6,265 bases of DNA from Deltaproteobacteria bacterium (GTDB lineage Bacteria; Desulfobacterota; G020345765): contig JAUWWP010000173.1 of assembly GCA_030616835.1 (NCBI GenBank), positions 1 through 6,265 of the forward strand. Reading direction: 5' to 3'. Positions 1 to 4,950 of this stretch are shown piece by piece (positions within the stretch are counted from its first letter, which is position 1; the number at the start of each line of letters is the position of its first letter). The notes below the pieces were generated by a model, which made no database searches, had not been told where the DNA came from, and saw nothing but the letters and a program-made list of their open reading frames with translations. A program made the position numbers and the translations under genes.

Positions 1-109
1 CATTACCGAGCTTATGGCCCAGGAGGATATCGATGGTGCTCTGGTGGGAGGGGCCAGCCTTGAGGCTTGTTCCTTTGCCAAAATCATAAAGTTTAAGTCA
101 GGAGGCTAA
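1..109 (+). CDS. tpiA: triosephosphate isomerase, C-terminal end (partial)
   Basis: This is the 3' end of a gene that begins before the window; its codons run from base 2 to the TAA at 107-109, giving 35 residues. The reading contains IDGALVGGASL, which matches the C-terminal phosphate-binding segment of triosephosphate isomerase (usual form DGxLVGGASL), and ends FAKIIKFKSGG. The enzyme interconverts dihydroxyacetone phosphate and glyceraldehyde 3-phosphate in glycolysis and gluconeogenesis in the cytoplasm. The catalytic Lys, His and Glu lie outside the window and cannot be checked. The secG start lies 2 bases after the stop, and the secG Shine-Dalgarno sequence is inside the last tpiA codons, so the two are probably translationally coupled and part of one transcript. 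The tpiA-secG order is common in bacteria and supports the call. Confidence 0.93.
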   Translation, partial: ITELMAQEDIDGALVGGASLEACSFAKIIKFKSGG

Positions 110-111
110 TT

Positions 112-522
112 ATGACGGCAGTAATCATTGTTATTCACATTATTGTCTGCTTTGCCCTGATCCTCATCGTTCTTCTCCAGACCGGGAAGGGAGCCTCGAT
201 GGGAGCTGCCTTCGGCGGGGCCAGCCAAACTATCTTCGGTAGTTCTGGACCTGCCGGTTTCCTGGGAAAACTTACGGCTGGTGCCGCGGTCGTCTTTATG
301 CTGACTTCATTGAGTCTTGCTTATATCTCCAGCCATCGCTTCGACAAAACCATCTTCGGAAAGACACCTGCTCCCGCAACCAGGCCAATTCCGGGAGCAT
401 CTTTACCCTCGGAGGAGACCACTTATCCTGAAGAAGTGCCGGATGCTGCCGGGGCTACTCCCGCCGGCGAGGAAACTATCCCAGTAGAAAAGGAGCAAAC
501 TGAGCTCCCGGAAACAAAATGA
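112..522 (+). CDS. secG: preprotein translocase subunit SecG
   Basis: SecG is the small accessory subunit of the SecYEG channel in the cytoplasmic membrane, where it assists SecA-driven protein export. The 136-residue product has the family's two membrane segments, at about residues 3-22 and 52-73, joined by a loop with the conserved Q-T-G-K-G-A-S-M-G and A-F-G-G-A-S-Q-T-x-F-G-S patterns. This identifies it well. The start is ATG at 112, with a GGAGG site at 101-105 inside the end of tpiA. The protein is longer than a minimal SecG of about 75 residues: after about residue 83 it carries a tail rich in Pro, Glu, Thr and Ala, low in complexity and acidic. Such C-terminal tails vary among SecG proteins and are probably disordered. 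A tRNA-Leu gene follows 51 bases after the stop with no obvious terminator between, so they may share a transcript. Confidence 0.95.
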   Translation: MTAVIIVIHIIVCFALILIVLLQTGKGASMGAAFGGASQTIFGSSGPAGFLGKLTAGAAVVFMLTSLSLAYISSHRFDKTIFGKTPAPATRPIPGASLPSEETTYPEEVPDAAGATPAGEETIPVEKEQTELPETK

Positions 523-573
523 GCTGAGAAAATCAGGCTCAGGACACCAAGAGATAAAACAATGTAAATAGTT

Positions 574-659
574 GCCGAAGTGGTGGAATTGGTAGACACG
601 CCATCTTGAGGGGGTGGTGGGTAACCCCCGTGCGGGTTCAAATCCCGCCTTCGGCACCA
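574..659 (+). tRNA. tRNA-Leu (anticodon GAG)
   Basis: A full class II cloverleaf is visible. The acceptor stem is 574-580 with 649-655, the anticodon stem 601-605 with 613-617, and the loop TTGAGGG places anticodon GAG at 608-610. The long variable arm at 618-631 contains a GGG/CCC stem. The T stem is GCGGG/CCCGC around the TTCAAAT loop. The discriminator is A656 and CCA is encoded at 657-659. It reads leucine codons CUC and CUU. A secG/tRNA-Leu(GAG) neighbourhood is also found in E. coli (secG-leuU), which supports the context. No separate promoter is obvious in the 51 bases after secG, so it may be processed from the tpiA-secG transcript. The 3' end borders the accessory region. Confidence 0.97.
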
Positions 660-674
660 AGAAGATGCCAAAAT

Positions 675-866
675 ATGTTCCATCACGAATTTTTTGCGGA
701 AGCTAAAGGCGCCACGCTCGCTGAAGTTATTCAGTCAATCAGTTCTCTCAGTGCCAGTGTACAAAGTCTTGAAAGCACCGTTAAAGGGATAAAAATCAGC
801 CTTTGGTCAATCCCTGTTATAGTTGCTATTCTACTATTCCTGTTTTCGTTATTTATTAAATTGTGA
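675..866 (+). CDS. possible small membrane protein (63 residues)
   Basis: I do not recognise this gene. The frame is open from inside the tRNA-Leu gene, but codons before base 660 are tRNA sequence, so the first sensible start is ATG at 675. The 63-residue product has an N-terminal part (FHHEFFAEAKGATLAEV), then a short heptad-like helix with Leu, Ile and Val (about residues 17-40, SISSLSASVQSLESTVKGI), and a C-terminal hydrophobic segment (about 44-61, rich in Ile, Val, Leu and Phe) ending in Lys-Leu. The layout resembles small tail-anchored proteins with a coiled coil, for example XhlA-like peptides, but this is only topology. There is no strong Shine-Dalgarno site, only AAGAAG at 659-664. 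A 7-bp inverted repeat, TGAAGTT/AACTTCA at 864-878, overlaps the stop. It may be a real small gene or a chance frame. Confidence 0.35.
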   Translation: MFHHEFFAEAKGATLAEVIQSISSLSASVQSLESTVKGIKISLWSIPVIVAILLFLFSLFIKL

Positions 867-1133
867 AGTTTAACTTCAGACCTCTGGACATTCCGTTAAG
901 CTCCGGATTAACTATCGGACTGCCAAAAAAAGCCTTGAAGATTGATTGCCATTTGCCACCGGCAATTCAGTGTTGAAAATTCCGGCAGAATAGAATAAGA
1001 TAAAGCAAGCTGGGAATAACCGGATTTGAAAATGGTAGTTAGTTAAAAACAACAACCCCTAATTCTTTGTAATTATTTAAGAAATTAACAATAAGTTAAT
1101 ATTTCAATAACGTCCCCCTTTTCTCCCCAAATT

Positions 1134-1262
1134 ACAAATGAATGACAAATGTCAAAATCTGAATATCAAAACTTATTTGTCATTTGGGCTTTGGATTTCA
1201 TTTGAGCTTTGAGCTTTGGAATTTGATATTCAGCCTTCGTAGCCACTACGGCGAAGTAGGCT
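1134..1262. repeat. composite inverted-repeat element with terminal hairpin
   Basis: Two nested perfect inverted repeats are visible. ATGACAAAT at 1142-1150 pairs with ATTTGTCAT at 1175-1183, and CTGAATATCAAA at 1159-1170 pairs with TTTGATATTCAG at 1222-1233. The interior repeats short units such as CATTTGGGCTTTGG, CATTTGAGCTTT and GAGCTTTGG. It abuts a second palindrome at 1232-1262 in which AGC/GCT and CTTCG/CGAAG pair with a TAG bulge. It is non-coding. It resembles dispersed palindromic repeats seen in intergenic DNA of many bacterial genomes; origin and mobility are not shown by one copy. Confidence 0.7.
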
Positions 1263-1495
1263 TAGATTTTCTTCCTTTGGCAATGATAATTCTGTGGATG
1301 AATCAGCTACCAGCCTAAATATAACTTTTCCCTATTCTTGCTTCTCACTTAGCAAACAAGGCCTTCTCTAATCTCTGCTAAACTAATTGAAATCTTTAAT
1401 TCCGGGGATACAATACTAAAATATTCCCTTGACACGGTAGGGGGATGGTAGGGGGGAAAGGGGTCGCCCATTGACTTGAAACCTGACTGAAACTT

Positions 1496-1578
1496 TTAAA
1501 AGATATTCTTTATCCGTGATCCTATCTTAAGTATCATGTCAAGCTCTGACACCAAAACTTTCTCTTAATCGTTTTCAT
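1496..1578 (-). pseudogene. possible broken small ORF with strong ribosome binding site
   Basis: On the minus strand an ATG at 1578 is preceded at proper distance by GAGGAGG (plus-strand positions 1584-1590), a very good Shine-Dalgarno site. The reading MKTIKRKFWCQSLT ends at a TGA (1534-1536) after 14 residues. A second frame from a GTG at 1552 reads VSELDMILKIGSRIKNIF and ends at a TAA (1496-1498). Joining the two by one frameshift near TTTTGGTGTC would give a peptide of about 28 residues. A TTGACT hexamer at 1628-1633 (minus strand) could be part of its promoter, but a matching -10 is poor. It could be a decayed gene start, a leader peptide, or chance. I recognise no family. Confidence 0.25.
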
Positions 1579-1591
1579 GGCTACCTCCTCT

Positions 1592-1613
1592 ATTGTAGCT
1601 TATTAACTACAAT
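1592..1613. promoter_or_regulatory. operator-like inverted repeat ATTGTAG-N8-CTACAAT
   Basis: A perfect 7-bp inverted repeat with arms at 1592-1598 and 1607-1613 lies just upstream of the minus-strand micro-ORF. A third copy of the half-site CTACAAT occurs at 1704-1710, overlapping the -10 element of the promoter that faces the toxin-antitoxin pair. This repetition suggests a regulator site but may be coincidence. No regulator gene is identified for it in the window. Confidence 0.35.
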
Positions 1614-1680
1614 AACATAGCGAAAAAAGTCAAATCCCTAACCCCGCTTTTATGTCGCAGGCCCCCGGGCAGGCAAAGGC

Positions 1681-1710
1681 TTGACTTGTTAATCTATCTT
1701 AGGCTACAAT
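1681..1710 (+). promoter_or_regulatory. sigma70-like promoter for the mntA-hepT pair
   Basis: TTGACT at 1681-1686 is followed after 18 bases by TACAAT at 1705-1710, each one base from consensus. Transcription would begin near 1717, about 33-48 bases before the nucleotidyltransferase start. The -10 overlaps a CTACAAT half-site also present at 1592-1613, so control by a DNA-binding protein is possible. Confidence 0.65.
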
Positions 1711-1749
1711 TATCACAGTGAAAAAATTTTCGGGTGATATAAGCAGAAA

Positions 1750-2178
1750 GTGGAAAAAAATAAAATGACCAAAATTATTACGAAACTCAAAAATGTCTGG
1801 AAAGCTCACCCGGAAGTGACCTTTGCCTATATCTTTGGAAGTTCGGTTAAAGGAATGTTTAACCCGGAAAGTGATATAGATATTGCTGTGTATCTTCAGG
1901 ATGGAGTAAATTCTGCTGATTTTATATTCTCAATAATGCCAAAGATTGTTCGCATGACTGGGCGGGATAAAATCGATCTTGTGGTTCTGAATGAAGCACC
2001 GCTTTCGCTCAGATATATAATACAAAAGAACGGGATACTTATCTTTGAAAAAAACGAAGAATACCGAACAGATTTTGAGACCAGAACACGTCTTTCCTTC
2101 TGGGACTATGAACCACATCTGAAAGTTTACGAATCATATATGTTAAAAAGACTTGCGGAAGGAACCTTTGGCACCTGA
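1750..2178 (+). CDS. mntA: MntA-type minimal nucleotidyltransferase (antitoxin)
   Basis: This is a small nucleotidyltransferase of the MNT fold. The signature GSX10DXD is complete: G30, S31, D42 and D44 in the stretch FGSSVKGMFNPESDIDIAVYL. A third acidic residue follows at D76 in KIDLVVLN, as expected for metal binding. The length of 142 residues is normal for the family. Paired with a HEPN protein, such enzymes act as antitoxins that transfer AMP from ATP onto the toxin's active-site tyrosine. The next gene is such a HEPN protein and overlaps this one, which fixes the role well. The frame begins with GTG at 1750, preceded by a distant GGTGAT (1733-1738). ATG at 1765 gives MTKIITKL, has AGTGGA about ten bases upstream, and is an equally likely start. 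Residue numbers are from 1750. A good promoter lies at 1681-1710. Confidence 0.88.
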   Translation: MEKNKMTKIITKLKNVWKAHPEVTFAYIFGSSVKGMFNPESDIDIAVYLQDGVNSADFIFSIMPKIVRMTGRDKIDLVVLNEAPLSLRYIIQKNGILIFEKNEEYRTDFETRTRLSFWDYEPHLKVYESYMLKRLAEGTFGT

Positions 2179-2587
2179 TATATTAGCGCGAATAGCTAAA
2201 TTAGAGAAGGTACTGAAAAAGCTGGAAAGGCTTCGCCAGAGAAATATATCCGAACAAGAGTTTCTTAAGGATGATGACCTGCAGGACATAGTCGAGCGAA
2301 ATTTAGAAGTTGCAGTCGAAGCACTGATAAATATTGCAAACCATATCATTGGCAAAAAGAGATACCGAAAACCAGAGAATGCTGCAGATACATTTCAGAT
2401 TTTGACAGAAGAAGGAATATTAGAAAAGGACTTCTCTCATAAACTCCAGGGGTGGGTTGGTTTGAGAAACGTTATTGTGCACATATATGCCGAGATAAAT
2501 CTGTCCTTATTATATAAAGCACTGATGAACGAGCAAGATGACCTAAGGAAAGCCGCAAAAATACTGTGTGGGGAAGTAGAGAAATAG
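2153..2587 (+). CDS. hepT: HepT-type HEPN ribonuclease toxin
   Basis: This is an all-helical HEPN (DUF86-like) protein of 144 residues. The catalytic motif RX4HXY is intact at R105, H110 and Y112 in LRNVIVHIY. In this family the Arg and His support RNA cleavage, and the Tyr is the residue AMPylated by the partner nucleotidyltransferase. The order antitoxin then toxin with overlapping ends, and motifs complete in both, indicate a working MntA/HepT type VII toxin-antitoxin module. The start is a UUG: the frame opens with TTG at 2153, but TTG at 2168 has a better Shine-Dalgarno sequence (GGAAGGA, 2157-2163) and would give a product five residues shorter. The overlap with mntA is 26 or 11 bases accordingly, which suggests translational coupling. 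No terminator is obvious after the stop; repeat DNA follows. Confidence 0.88.
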   Translation: MRKEPLAPDILARIAKLEKVLKKLERLRQRNISEQEFLKDDDLQDIVERNLEVAVEALINIANHIIGKKRYRKPENAADTFQILTEEGILEKDFSHKLQGWVGLRNVIVHIYAEINLSLLYKALMNEQDDLRKAAKILCGEVEK

Positions 2588-2624
2588 GGGACAGTGGGGC
2601 TGTTGAAAAAGCCTTCCCTTGTCT

Positions 2625-2717
2625 CTCTGAACCCTTCGCTTTCTGTCATTCTGAGGAACCCTTCGCATATAGCTCAGGATAAACTCCGTGAAGAGTCTCG
2701 CTCAGGATAAACTCCGG
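2625..2717. repeat. repeat cluster with two 17-bp direct copies
   Basis: GCTCAGGATAAACTCCG occurs exactly at 2672-2688 and again at 2700-2716, a period of 28 bases. It is preceded by related pieces ending in AACCCTTCG (2629-2637 and 2657-2665) around TTCTGTCATTCTGAGGAACC. The end of the unit, TAAACTCCGG, recurs at 3714-3723. The cluster fills the spacer between the two toxin-antitoxin pairs and encodes no protein that I can recognise. Confidence 0.75.
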
Positions 2718-2763
2718 AAAATCGAACCCCTACAATTGGTGAACTGGAAGGAAGGAGGAGGTT

Positions 2764-3003
2764 ATGACCATGTCATCCGATGCGAAAATACTGGAAAAAG
2801 TCGCTTTTTTGGAAAAGGAGCTAAATTCCCTCAAAGAGATCCTTCTTGAGAAAAGGACCAGGAAGAAGGCCTCTATTAAAGGAGATAAGAAAAAGGCTGT
2901 TGAGGAATTCCTCAAGCTGGAGATGGACTTCGGTCCCTGGGAGGAAGAAAAGCGGAAGCTGGTAGAGGGGAGAGCTAAAGAAATTGATCCTTTTGGACAC
3001 TAA
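2764..3003 (+). CDS. putative antitoxin partner of VapC-type toxin
   Basis: I assign the antitoxin role from context: a small gene directly before, and overlapping, a PIN-domain toxin. The 79-residue product is highly charged. Residues about 8-34 form a predicted coiled coil (ILEKVAFLEKELNSLKEILL), followed by a Lys/Arg-rich stretch (about 31-46) and a C-terminal segment DFGPWEEEKRKLVEGRAKE. The tail, with its aromatic and charged pattern, would suit binding in the toxin groove. I see no clear ribbon-helix-helix, AbrB/MazE or Phd/YefM signature, so its class is unknown. The start is ATG at 2764 with GGAGGAGG at 2754-2761. ATG at 2770 has better spacing to that site and would drop two residues. 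If the protein binds DNA, the basic middle region is the likely place. Confidence 0.7.
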   Translation: MTMSSDAKILEKVAFLEKELNSLKEILLEKRTRKKASIKGDKKKAVEEFLKLEMDFGPWEEEKRKLVEGRAKEIDPFGH

Positions 3004-3403
3004 TATATTCATGTATGCTGTGGGTAAGCCTCATCGCTATAAAGAATCTTGCCAGAAAATCCTCAAAGCTATTGGAGCTGGGATGGAGGACTTTAATACC
3101 GATGCTGAAGTATTGCAGGAGCTTCTTTATGTCTATAGCCTAAAGGGTCAACGCCAGAAGGGCATTGGGGCTGTGGAGAGAGCCCTTATCATTTTCCCCA
3201 ATCCTTCCTCTATTACCAAACTCGAAGTGAATGAGGCAAAGGAGCTGATGAAGAAATATCCTGTCCTTCTTGCCAGAGATGCCATCCATGCTGGTGTTAT
3301 TATTGCCCAGGGATATGAAGGGATCTTGTCTGCCGATAGCAATTTTGATTTAATTAAAGAAATTAAGAGATACGACCCTATAAAATTTGCAGAGAGCCTA
3401 TAA
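2984..3403 (+). CDS. vapC: PIN-domain ribonuclease toxin, VapC type
   Basis: The 139-residue product begins MILLDTNIFMYAV, the usual first strand of a PIN domain with catalytic Asp at D5. Further acidic residues fit the family: E46 in VLQELLYVY, D99 in ARDAIHAGV, and D118 with D122 in LSADSNFD. All the metal-binding positions thus seem present, so the protein is probably active. VapC toxins are Mg2+-dependent endoribonucleases that cut tRNA or rRNA and stop translation. The start is TTG at 2984, the first start codon after the in-frame stop at 2963-2965, and it places the PIN motif at the very N terminus as in relatives. The gene overlaps the putative antitoxin by 20 bases, which implies coupled translation. 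A GGGGAGAG stretch at 2967-2974 may serve as ribosome site. Its RNA target cannot be judged. Confidence 0.88.
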   Translation: MILLDTNIFMYAVGKPHRYKESCQKILKAIGAGMEDFNTDAEVLQELLYVYSLKGQRQKGIGAVERALIIFPNPSSITKLEVNEAKELMKKYPVLLARDAIHAGVIIAQGYEGILSADSNFDLIKEIKRYDPIKFAESL

Positions 3404-3475
3404 GATAAATGCTTTTTGATTGGCGAGTTTTCAGCGCTCAGCGTGATGCGGTCAGAGCTTCATTTAGTTACTTGA

Positions 3476-3583
3476 CTATTCCAGAATCTTCTTGAGCCCC
3501 GTTTCCTCCGACACCCGTTCATCGAGCCTCCTTATGCCCATACTCACCGCCGAGGAACCCACACCAAAATTATTCCCAACATC
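3476..3583 (-). pseudogene. remnant of REP-associated tyrosine transposase, C-terminal end
   Basis: On the minus strand codons from 3583 down to a TAG at 3476-3478 read DVGNNFGVGSSAVSMGIRR, then LDERVSEETGLKKILE. The pattern F-G-x-G-x-S-A-V-S followed by R-R-L matches the C-terminal helix-turn-helix of IS200-like/REP-associated tyrosine transposases (Y1_Tnp family). Upstream in the same frame nothing of the catalytic HUH domain is visible, and the adjoining DNA (3595-3664) is a short-period repeat. So only about 35 codons remain and the gene is dead. The match is by motif memory, not by a search. It marks past transposase activity in the accessory stretch. Confidence 0.55.
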
Positions 3584-3594
3584 GAGATGAAAAC

Positions 3595-3664
3595 AAGATA
3601 AGCTCAAGATGGGACAAGATAAATATCAGTTTACATCAGTTCCTATCTGCTTAAATCGTGATGA
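3595..3664. repeat. degenerate tandem array with 10-bp period
   Basis: AAGAT occurs at 3595, 3606 and 3616, and ATC-led units follow at 3625 (ATCAGTTTAC), 3635 (ATCAGTTCCT), 3645 (ATCTGCTTAA) and 3655 (ATCGTGATGA). Spacings are 11, 10, 9, 10, 10 and 10 bases, about one helical turn. The array is non-coding and lies between the transposase remnant and the repeat at 3685. Confidence 0.6.
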
Positions 3665-3684
3665 TACAAATCCCAAATCAATTT

Positions 3685-3723
3685 CTTCGACAGGTTCAGG
3701 ACAAGATTTTGAGTAAACTCCGG
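3685..3723. repeat. copy of dispersed repeat (CAGGTTCAGGACAAG and TAAACTCCGG parts)
   Basis: CTTCGACAGGTTCAGGACA at 3685-3703 closely matches the copy at the end of pyrF (5666-5687), and TAAACTCCGG at 3714-3723 matches the end of the units at 2672-2717. So this site joins two parts seen elsewhere in the window. It ends 12 bases before the promoter of the DUF4388 gene. Confidence 0.7.
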
Positions 3724-3735
3724 TAATTGGGGCTT

Positions 3736-3764
3736 TTGACTTTTTCTGCCCATTCTGCTATAAT
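3736..3764 (+). promoter_or_regulatory. strong sigma70-like promoter
   Basis: TTGACT at 3736-3741 and a perfect TATAAT at 3759-3764 are separated by 17 bases. Transcription should start near 3771, which leaves about 29 bases of leader before the GTG start at 3800. It probably drives both the DUF4388 gene and pyrF. Confidence 0.8.
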
Positions 3765-3799
3765 AATAGAATTATTGAAAAGGTTTGGAGAGTGCTGTA

Positions 3800-4930
3800 G
3801 TGAAAAGATTAGCATTAGCATCCCTGGAGAATGGATCTAAAAGGGTAGCTATTAAAGGAGACCTTAAGTCCTTTGGGCCGGCCGATATCATCTCCTTTAT
3901 TGAAATCAACCGGAAAACCGGAATATTAACTTTCGACTTTGGGAGGGTCTCCAAGTCCCTGTTCCTTCGGGAAGGCAATATCATTTTCGCCTCCTCCTCC
4001 TTGAAAGAGGATCGCTTAGGTGAGTCGTTATGTCGGGCAGGGAAGATTTCCCCCGAGCATTTAGAGGTGGCGGCAAAGGAGATATCTCCCGAGAAAAATC
4101 TAGGTAAGATCTTAGTTGAAAAGGGATTTATAACTGCCAAAGAGCTCTGGTTGGGACTCAGGAGGCAGGTAGAGGAGATTGTCTATAGCATCTTTTACTA
4201 TAAAGAAGGGAGTTTTTCCTTTCTGGAAGGTGACCTCTCTCAGGGTAATGTAATTAGTCTCAATATGAGCACTCAGAACCTAATGATGGAGGGGATCAGA
4301 AGGATCGATGAATGGGCGAGGTTTTTAGAAAAATTTCCCTCAAAAGATATAGTCTTGGAGCCTAAAGAATCCCCTCCTAATATAGAGCTTAACCCGATTG
4401 AGCAAAGAGCTCTGAGCCTTGTCGATGGTTCGATAACTTTAGAGGAGATCTCTCGCAGAAGTGGTTTGGGAGATTTCGACACTTATAAAGTTCTTTTCCA
4501 TCTGATCCAGGCCGGTTTTGTCGAGATCAGGCAAGAGGGAAAGGCCTCCCGGGCAATTAGCGATATAGGTCAGGCAAGATTGGAACCAGCCGTGGAAGAG
4601 ATCAACACCATTTTTAAAGACATATACTCTATCTTACACACAAAGACTAAGGATATTGACTTTATTGCCAGGTTTAATACATTTTTCTTAGATCTCCCTC
4701 CTGATTTAAGTCAGCTCTTCAAAGGGGTTAAGTTCGATGAAGAAGGAGGTCTGAACACATCAGTTCTGATCCAGAATACTGAAGGGTTGAAAAGGGAGGA
4801 TAAAAAGGATTTTTTGATCGAGGCTCTTAATGAACTGCTTTATTTTCTCCTATTTGAGCTAAGAAACCTTCTGGAGAAAGAGGAGGCGGAAGAATTGGCA
4901 GAGATCATTCAAAAGATGCAAATCGATTGA
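3800..4930 (+). CDS. DUF4388 (PATAN)-type domain protein
   Basis: The N-terminal part (about residues 10-145) has the layout of a DUF4388/PATAN domain: GDLKSFGPADIISFIEINRKTGILTF, then LFLREGNIIFASS, LGESLCRAGKIS, LGKILVEKGFITAKEL and, after a helix, EGSFSFLEG. Such domains occur in bacterial signalling proteins, often with two-component or gliding-motility genes, but the molecular role is not settled. Residues about 205-250 (LVDGSITLEEISRRSGLGDFDTYKVLFHLIQAGFVEI) look like a winged-helix-type fold, and the last 110 residues are mostly helical and unassigned. No membrane segment is seen, so it is probably cytoplasmic. I chose GTG at 3800 because GGAGAG at 3787-3792 lies properly before it; TTG at 3785 would leave a leader of only about 14 bases and lacks a well-placed site. 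pyrF follows 20 bases after the stop, so they are probably cotranscribed. Confidence 0.75.
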   Translation: MKRLALASLENGSKRVAIKGDLKSFGPADIISFIEINRKTGILTFDFGRVSKSLFLREGNIIFASSSLKEDRLGESLCRAGKISPEHLEVAAKEISPEKNLGKILVEKGFITAKELWLGLRRQVEEIVYSIFYYKEGSFSFLEGDLSQGNVISLNMSTQNLMMEGIRRIDEWARFLEKFPSKDIVLEPKESPPNIELNPIEQRALSLVDGSITLEEISRRSGLGDFDTYKVLFHLIQAGFVEIRQEGKASRAISDIGQARLEPAVEEINTIFKDIYSILHTKTKDIDFIARFNTFFLDLPPDLSQLFKGVKFDEEGGLNTSVLIQNTEGLKREDKKDFLIEALNELLYFLLFELRNLLEKEEAEELAEIIQKMQID

Positions 4931-4950
4931 GCTAAAGGGAGGAGGAAGAT

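Larger units (their letters stand above)
867..1680. other. long intergenic stretch without a convincing gene
   Basis: No frame here shows a recognisable protein; the stretch is AT-rich with stops in all frames. It holds an inverted-repeat element (1134-1262), a G-rich patch at 1436-1463, a short minus-strand ORF with a good Shine-Dalgarno site (1534-1578, probably frameshifted), and an ATTGTAG/CTACAAT inverted repeat (1592-1613). A small inverted repeat, ATTGCC/GGCAAT, lies at 945-966. The rest looks like decayed or spacer DNA. Confidence 0.6.

Noticed and set aside
606..674. N-terminal extension of the small ORF into tRNA-Leu
   Set aside because: The codons are tRNA sequence with a clear cloverleaf; translation from there is implausible, so the start was moved to 675.
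403..686. Minus-strand frames opposite secG and tRNA-Leu
   Set aside because: They are antisense to a well-supported gene and a tRNA, with no ribosome site or family pattern.
1429..1457. TTGACA at 1429-1434 as a promoter -35
   Set aside because: The hexamer is perfect, but 16-18 bases downstream there is only a G-run and no -10 element.
2672..2716. Reverse complement CGGAGTTTATCCTGAGC resembles the 5' end of 16S rRNA
   Set aside because: The likeness is to a short stretch only and needs gaps; the unit is tandem and shares words with other repeats here, so it is not an rRNA fragment.
2672..2716. CRISPR array
   Set aside because: Only two 17-base copies with an 11-base gap occur, unlike CRISPR repeats and spacers, and no cas gene is seen.
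637..3735. Duplicate of the tRNA-Leu 3' end as an attachment site
   Set aside because: I looked through the accessory region for a second copy of the T-arm and acceptor end and saw none; no integrase gene is present.
3772..4140. Minus-strand frame of 122 residues opposite the DUF4388 gene
   Set aside because: It is a shadow of a strongly supported gene with its own promoter and Shine-Dalgarno site; the composition shows no domain.
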